From Actinomycetota bacterium (GTDB lineage Bacteria > Desulfobacterota > Deferrimicrobia > Deferrimicrobiales > Deferrimicrobiaceae): DNA of 7,890 nucleotides. Numbering within the stretch: position 1 is the first letter of the stretch; every line of letters begins with the position of its first letter. The notes below the pieces were generated by a model. The model was not told the DNA's origin, ran no database searches, and saw only the letters and a list, made by a program, of their open reading frames with translations. Made by a program: the position numbers and the translations under genes. The stretch spans positions 1-7,890 of the forward strand of contig JAENIX010000196.1 in NCBI GenBank assembly GCA_016844415.1, in the 5' to 3' direction. Below, piece after piece: positions 4,413 through 7,890 of this stretch.

Positions 4413-7400
4413 GTGACCGACGAACTCGTTCTGCAGCCGGATAAGATCACCGACGATCATCGCCAGCGGTTGCTGGCCGCGATCGCCCTCGCAAGCGAGG
4501 CCGTCGCGTCTTTCTATCCGATGCGGACTTTCATCCACCACAATCCACTCCACGGCCTCGAGCATCTGCCGTTCGACGAGGCGATCCGCAAGGCGCGGAA
4601 ATTGACCGGCGGCAACGGCTACCTGTCCAACGAGGAGTATCGCGGTTTTCTTGCGGATGGGCGGATCGACAGGGGCGATTTGATGATCGCGATAAGACGG
4701 CTCGCCCCCGGATTCGTCGAGCGTCAGCCGGCAGGCGGGCGGATGATAGACCCGGTCGACGTGCTTGGAATCCACATGGCCGCCGGAATCGACCCGATCG
4801 AGCCGGAAGCCTTCAGGGACCTGGTTCACAGGAAAGGGATTCTCAGGCGGTTTTGCCCCGATCTGCCGTCCGACATCCGCGGCAGGCTGCTGGCCGCCGG
4901 ACGCGCGCAGAACGCCGGTCCACCCGGCGAGCCGGATGTTGCGGAGGACGCGGAAAACCGGATCGCATCGGCTCTCTGGTCGGCCGTTCTGGACGCCCTC
5001 GATCTCGGAGGGACGGCGCCGGACGGCCGGCATGGGCAAGGCGGGGCCGATGAGGAGGAAGGCGTCGAGCGCGAGGCCCTGATGATGGCAGCCGCCGGGA
5101 CGGATGCCGTAAAAGCCGCGGCCGCTTCGGCCGGCCTGGAGTCGCTGGTCGACGACCTTGGGTGCATCGGCGACGGGATGACCGTGGGAGAGTGGTGCGG
5201 CCGCCTGGCGGGAGTCGACATCGTCGGCTCCATCAACCGGGAAACGATCAAATGGTGTTCGGCATTCCTGGACCAGGGGATGGCAACGTGGGCGCCCCCG
5301 GGAAGGAAGAAGGGGTTCTACCCCTTCTGGCGGGACCTCGCCGCGCGTGATTTCTCCGGGCGGTTCCTGGGGATCAGGGGATTTCGCGGCCTCGTGAAGC
5401 GCCTGCCCGCCCAGCCCGAGGACGCCCTGATCGAGAGCATGCGCGCGCTGGGCGTCCGCGAAAAGGTCTGGATCGAATACCTTGAGCGGCACCTTGCCCA
5501 GCTGCCGGGATGGGCCGGGTTCGTGAAGTGGCGCTCCGAGTCGCACGATTACCGGTGGCAGCGGCGGTACCCCATCGAGCTGGTCGATTATCTCGCGGGG
5601 GATCTGCACTCGCTGGCCGCGCATTTCCGGGGCCACCCGGCGGAGTACCTCGCAAGGAGTCGAACCGCCGCCGCGAAGGTACCGGGCGCCGCAAGCCCGC
5701 ATCAACCTGCCGACGGGCGGGAACCCGGGTCGGACAGGGCCTGGGACCTGTTCGGCCGGATCCTGCACTTATACGATGAAAACTCAAGGCGCGATCCGTG
5801 GTCGGCGCTCGGACGCGACGCCTGGCGCCTGTTTCGCCTCGCGCAGTTCCTGTCCCTGTCGCCTGGGGAGGTCCGGGCGATGTCCGTACGGGAGGCGCGG
5901 GCGCTGCTTTCGATCGTTGACCGACTGCCGCCTGACGCGCACGGCCCCATATGGCTGGAGGCCCACGAGGTCCAATACAGGAACGCGCTGCTTTCCCGGC
6001 TGGCCGCAAACCGGGGCGGCGATCCCGGGGTTCCCTCCCGATCCGGGGGACGTCCCCTGGCGCAGGGGATATTCTGCATCGACGTGCGCTCCGAAGGCCT
6101 TCGCAGGCACTTTGAAGCGGTGGGCGACAACGAAACGTTCGGGTTCGCCGGCTTTTTCGGCGTTCCCATAGGGTTCCGGGGGTTCGGGCAGCAGGAAGAC
6201 TCGGCGCTCTGTCCCGTCCTGATCAAGCCGAAGTGCGTGGTTGTCGAGTTCCCGCGTGCGGGGGCCGAGCGCGAAGGGGAGCGGGCGCTTCGGGGCCGTG
6301 CCTGGGACGGCATCGTCCACGGCGTCGTGCAACGACTCGAGCGTCATTTCGCGGCCTCCTACGCTCTGGTCGACCTGCTCGGAGGATTTTTCGGCCTCTC
6401 GCTCATCGGCCGCACCCTGTTCCCGGCGGCGACGCGACGCTTGGCCTCCCACGTCCATCACGCCGTGGTTCCGCCCGCGGCGACGCGGCTGACCGTTGGC
6501 AAGGTCGGCCGCATGGAGGCCGAGGATCTCGTCGCCGGCCTCGACCAGCCCGACCGCGCCGCCCGCCTAGAGCGGCTGGGGACACAGGGGTTCACAAGGG
6601 AGGAACAGGCCCTTTACATCGAAACCGGGTTGCGCTCAATGGGCCTGACGGTTTCGTTCTCCCGCATGGTCCTCGTCTGCGCCCACGGGAGCGAGTCGAC
6701 CAACAATCCGTACGTGGCGGCGCTGGATTGCGGCGCCTGCGGAGGGGCCCCGGGGGGGCCGAACGCCCGCGTGTTCGCGATGCTTGCAAACAAACCCTCG
6801 GTCCGGGCGGCGCTGCGGGAGCGTGGGATCGACATCCCCGGGGATACCTGGTTCATGGCCGCCCAGCACAATACGACGACCGACGATATAGAAATCCTGG
6901 ATGAGTGCGACTGCCCGGACACGCACAGGGAGTATCTCAAAAAGATACGCCGGGACCTTGACGAGGCGGGCGCCCGTCAGGCGCAGGAACGTTGCGGGCG
7001 GCTGCCGGGGTCCCCGGCCGGCCTCACGCCTCGCGCCGCGCGCCGGCACGTGGAGCGCCGCAGCGCGGATCTCGCACAGGTGCGCCCCGAGTGGGGGCTG
7101 TCGAGCAACGCCGCGTTCATAGTGGCGCACCGGTCGCTGACGCTGGGGCTCAACCTCGGCGGGCGGGTGTTCCTCCACTCCTACGACTGGCGCAGAGACG
7201 CCAAGGGGACGGTGCTCGATGTGATCATGACCGCTCCCCTCATCGTCGGGGAGTGGATCAACATGGAGCACTACTTCTCCACCGTGGACAACAAGGTGTA
7301 CGGAAGCGACAGCAAGGTAATCCACAACGTCGTGGGAGGGTTCGCGGTCATGCTGGGCAGCGGCGGCGATCTTCAGACGGGATTGCCGCGCCAGACGGTG

Positions 7401-7640
7401 ATGGCGGGAGAAACGCGATATCACGACCCCCTGCGCCTGCTCGCGGTGATCGAGGCGCCGACCGACCGCATCGAAGAGATAATAAGGCGCCATCACATAC
7501 TTCAGCACCTGTTCGACAACGGGTGGGTCAACCTGGTCTCGCTCGATCCGCGGACCGAAACATTCCATCGCTACCTGCCCGGTTTCGCCTGGGAACGGCT
7601 CGCCGTCGATCCGGACTGCGCGCGCCGCCGCTCCGCTTGA
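4413..7640 (+). CDS. dabA: DabA-type inorganic carbon transporter subunit (DUF2309/UPF0753)
   Basis: DabA proteins resemble beta-carbonic anhydrases. With a proton-channel partner (DabB) they are thought to hydrate CO2 in one direction at the membrane, using the ion gradient to accumulate bicarbonate. This 1075-residue protein shows the family N-terminal motif FIHHNPLHGLEHLPF (40-54). The zinc and catalytic set is complete: Cys555 and Asp557 in FCIDVRSEGLRRHFE, then His758 and Cys773 in HGSESTNNPYVAALDCGACG, with the 15-residue His-Cys spacing known for DabA. The C-terminal region is also typical: EWGLSSNAAFIVAHRS, GRVFLHSYDW, the STVDN element, and YGSDSKVIHNVVGG to LQTGLPRQ (963-994). It is longer than the roughly 800-residue founding members. 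Low-complexity stretches rich in Gly, Ala, Asp and Glu near 170-240 and 410-440 account for part of this. It is preceded by a strong promoter and followed after 55 bases by a NuoM-like gene, so the two are probably one operon. Confidence 0.95.
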   Translation: MTDELVLQPDKITDDHRQRLLAAIALASEAVASFYPMRTFIHHNPLHGLEHLPFDEAIRKARKLTGGNGYLSNEEYRGFLADGRIDRGDLMIAIRRLAPGFVERQPAGGRMIDPVDVLGIHMAAGIDPIEPEAFRDLVHRKGILRRFCPDLPSDIRGRLLAAGRAQNAGPPGEPDVAEDAENRIASALWSAVLDALDLGGTAPDGRHGQGGADEEEGVEREALMMAAAGTDAVKAAAASAGLESLVDDLGCIGDGMTVGEWCGRLAGVDIVGSINRETIKWCSAFLDQGMATWAPPGRKKGFYPFWRDLAARDFSGRFLGIRGFRGLVKRLPAQPEDALIESMRALGVREKVWIEYLERHLAQLPGWAGFVKWRSESHDYRWQRRYPIELVDYLAGDLHSLAAHFRGHPAEYLARSRTAAAKVPGAASPHQPADGREPGSDRAWDLFGRILHLYDENSRRDPWSALGRDAWRLFRLAQFLSLSPGEVRAMSVREARALLSIVDRLPPDAHGPIWLEAHEVQYRNALLSRLAANRGGDPGVPSRSGGRPLAQGIFCIDVRSEGLRRHFEAVGDNETFGFAGFFGVPIGFRGFGQQEDSALCPVLIKPKCVVVEFPRAGAEREGERALRGRAWDGIVHGVVQRLERHFAASYALVDLLGGFFGLSLIGRTLFPAATRRLASHVHHAVVPPAATRLTVGKVGRMEAEDLVAGLDQPDRAARLERLGTQGFTREEQALYIETGLRSMGLTVSFSRMVLVCAHGSESTNNPYVAALDCGACGGAPGGPNARVFAMLANKPSVRAALRERGIDIPGDTWFMAAQHNTTTDDIEILDECDCPDTHREYLKKIRRDLDEAGARQAQERCGRLPGSPAGLTPRAARRHVERRSADLAQVRPEWGLSSNAAFIVAHRSLTLGLNLGGRVFLHSYDWRRDAKGTVLDVIMTAPLIVGEWINMEHYFSTVDNKVYGSDSKVIHNVVGGFAVMLGSGGDLQTGLPRQTVMAGETRYHDPLRLLAVIEAPTDRIEEIIRRHHILQHLFDNGWVNLVSLDPRTETFHRYLPGFAWERLAVDPDCARRRSA

Positions 7641-7682
7641 GCAGGCGATTCCCGGAAGGACGGAACAGGAAAGGAACCACCC

Positions 7683-7686
7683 GGAG
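7683..7686 (+). promoter_or_regulatory. Ribosome binding site of the NuoM-like gene
   Basis: GGAG lies nine bases before the ATG at 7696. An ATG at 7688 is closer to it but runs into a TGA after three codons, so it is not a gene start. Confidence 0.55.
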
Positions 7687-7695
7687 CATGCGAAA

Positions 7696-7890
7696 ATGAC
7701 GTGGATGCCTGCGTACCTGTCGTCGAACCTGCTGACGGCGCTGATTTTCTTCCCGCTGGCCGGGGCGCTGCTGCTCTTCTTCCTGCCGAAGGGGAACCTG
7801 CGCCTGATCCGGAATACGACCCTGCTCGTGACCCTGGCGGAGTTCATCCTCTCGCTGCCACTGGTCTTCGGGTTCGACGACGCCACCGCG
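7696..7890 (+). CDS. NuoM/MrpD-like proton-channel subunit, N-terminal part
   Basis: Sixty-five codons are present before the window ends in frame. The sequence has two hydrophobic helices: about 12-30 (TALIFFPLAGALLLFFLP) and about 40-58 (TTLLVTLAEFILSLPLVFGF), separated by a short Lys/Arg loop and followed by FDDATA. This matches the start of NuoM-type complex I subunits, which open with an I-F-x-P-L-x-G-A-L helix and end the second helix near an F-D motif. The antiporter-like family also includes MrpD, NuoL and DabB, so the exact member cannot be settled from this part. It follows dabA by 55 bases with no terminator between. It could be the DabB-like membrane partner of DabA or the first gene of a complex I-like cluster. 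Confidence 0.8.
   Translation, partial: MTWMPAYLSSNLLTALIFFPLAGALLLFFLPKGNLRLIRNTTLLVTLAEFILSLPLVFGFDDATA

Noticed and set aside
4287..5768. Long minus-strand open frame (493 codons) opposite dabA
   Set aside because: It has no domain-like sequence, covers the dabA promoter and lies across conserved DabA coding sequence, so it is a GC-driven shadow.
7688..7699. Four-codon reading frame ATG-CGA-AAA-TGA overlapping the NuoM-like start
   Set aside because: It is too short to be a gene, and the ATG at 7696 has the better-spaced ribosome binding site and a family-like product.

Overview
This is a GC-rich bacterial chromosomal segment with ordinary housekeeping and accessory genes. I see no mobile element, CRISPR array, tRNA or rRNA. 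The gene styles (membrane HAMP/HD-GYP protein, exported small proteins, a DabA-type carbon gene followed by a NuoM-like gene) would suit a deltaproteobacterial-type or similar Gram-negative lineage with lithoautotrophic or anaplerotic CO2 use. That placement is inference; no phylogenetic marker is present.

Left part (1-1716, minus strand): a membrane-anchored HD-GYP protein, probably a cyclic-di-GMP phosphodiesterase, overlaps by one base a downstream partial gene for a probable lipoprotein with TPR-like helices. Middle (1823-2929, plus strand): a one-domain VOC/extradiol-dioxygenase-like protein, then a small exported protein with aromatic repeats and a very charged C-terminal tail. Next (3000-4177, minus strand): hemW, the radical-SAM heme chaperone, whose frame is broken by a perfect 23-base tandem duplication near the start of its C-terminal domain.

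Right part (4267-7890, plus strand): a near-consensus sigma70-type promoter and a structured leader of about 110 bases precede a 1075-residue DabA (DUF2309) gene with all four expected zinc-site residues. After a 55-base gap comes the 5' end of a NuoM-like proton-channel gene. Together these two look like an energy-coupled inorganic-carbon uptake module, with the membrane partner downstream of dabA.

The two items most worth checking are the hemW duplication and the dabA/NuoM-like pair. A weaker pattern is that both minus-strand genes with intergenic starts (HD-GYP and hemW) lack a Shine-Dalgarno sequence and carry an exact TATAAT 6-8 bases before the ATG, as expected for leaderless mRNAs.
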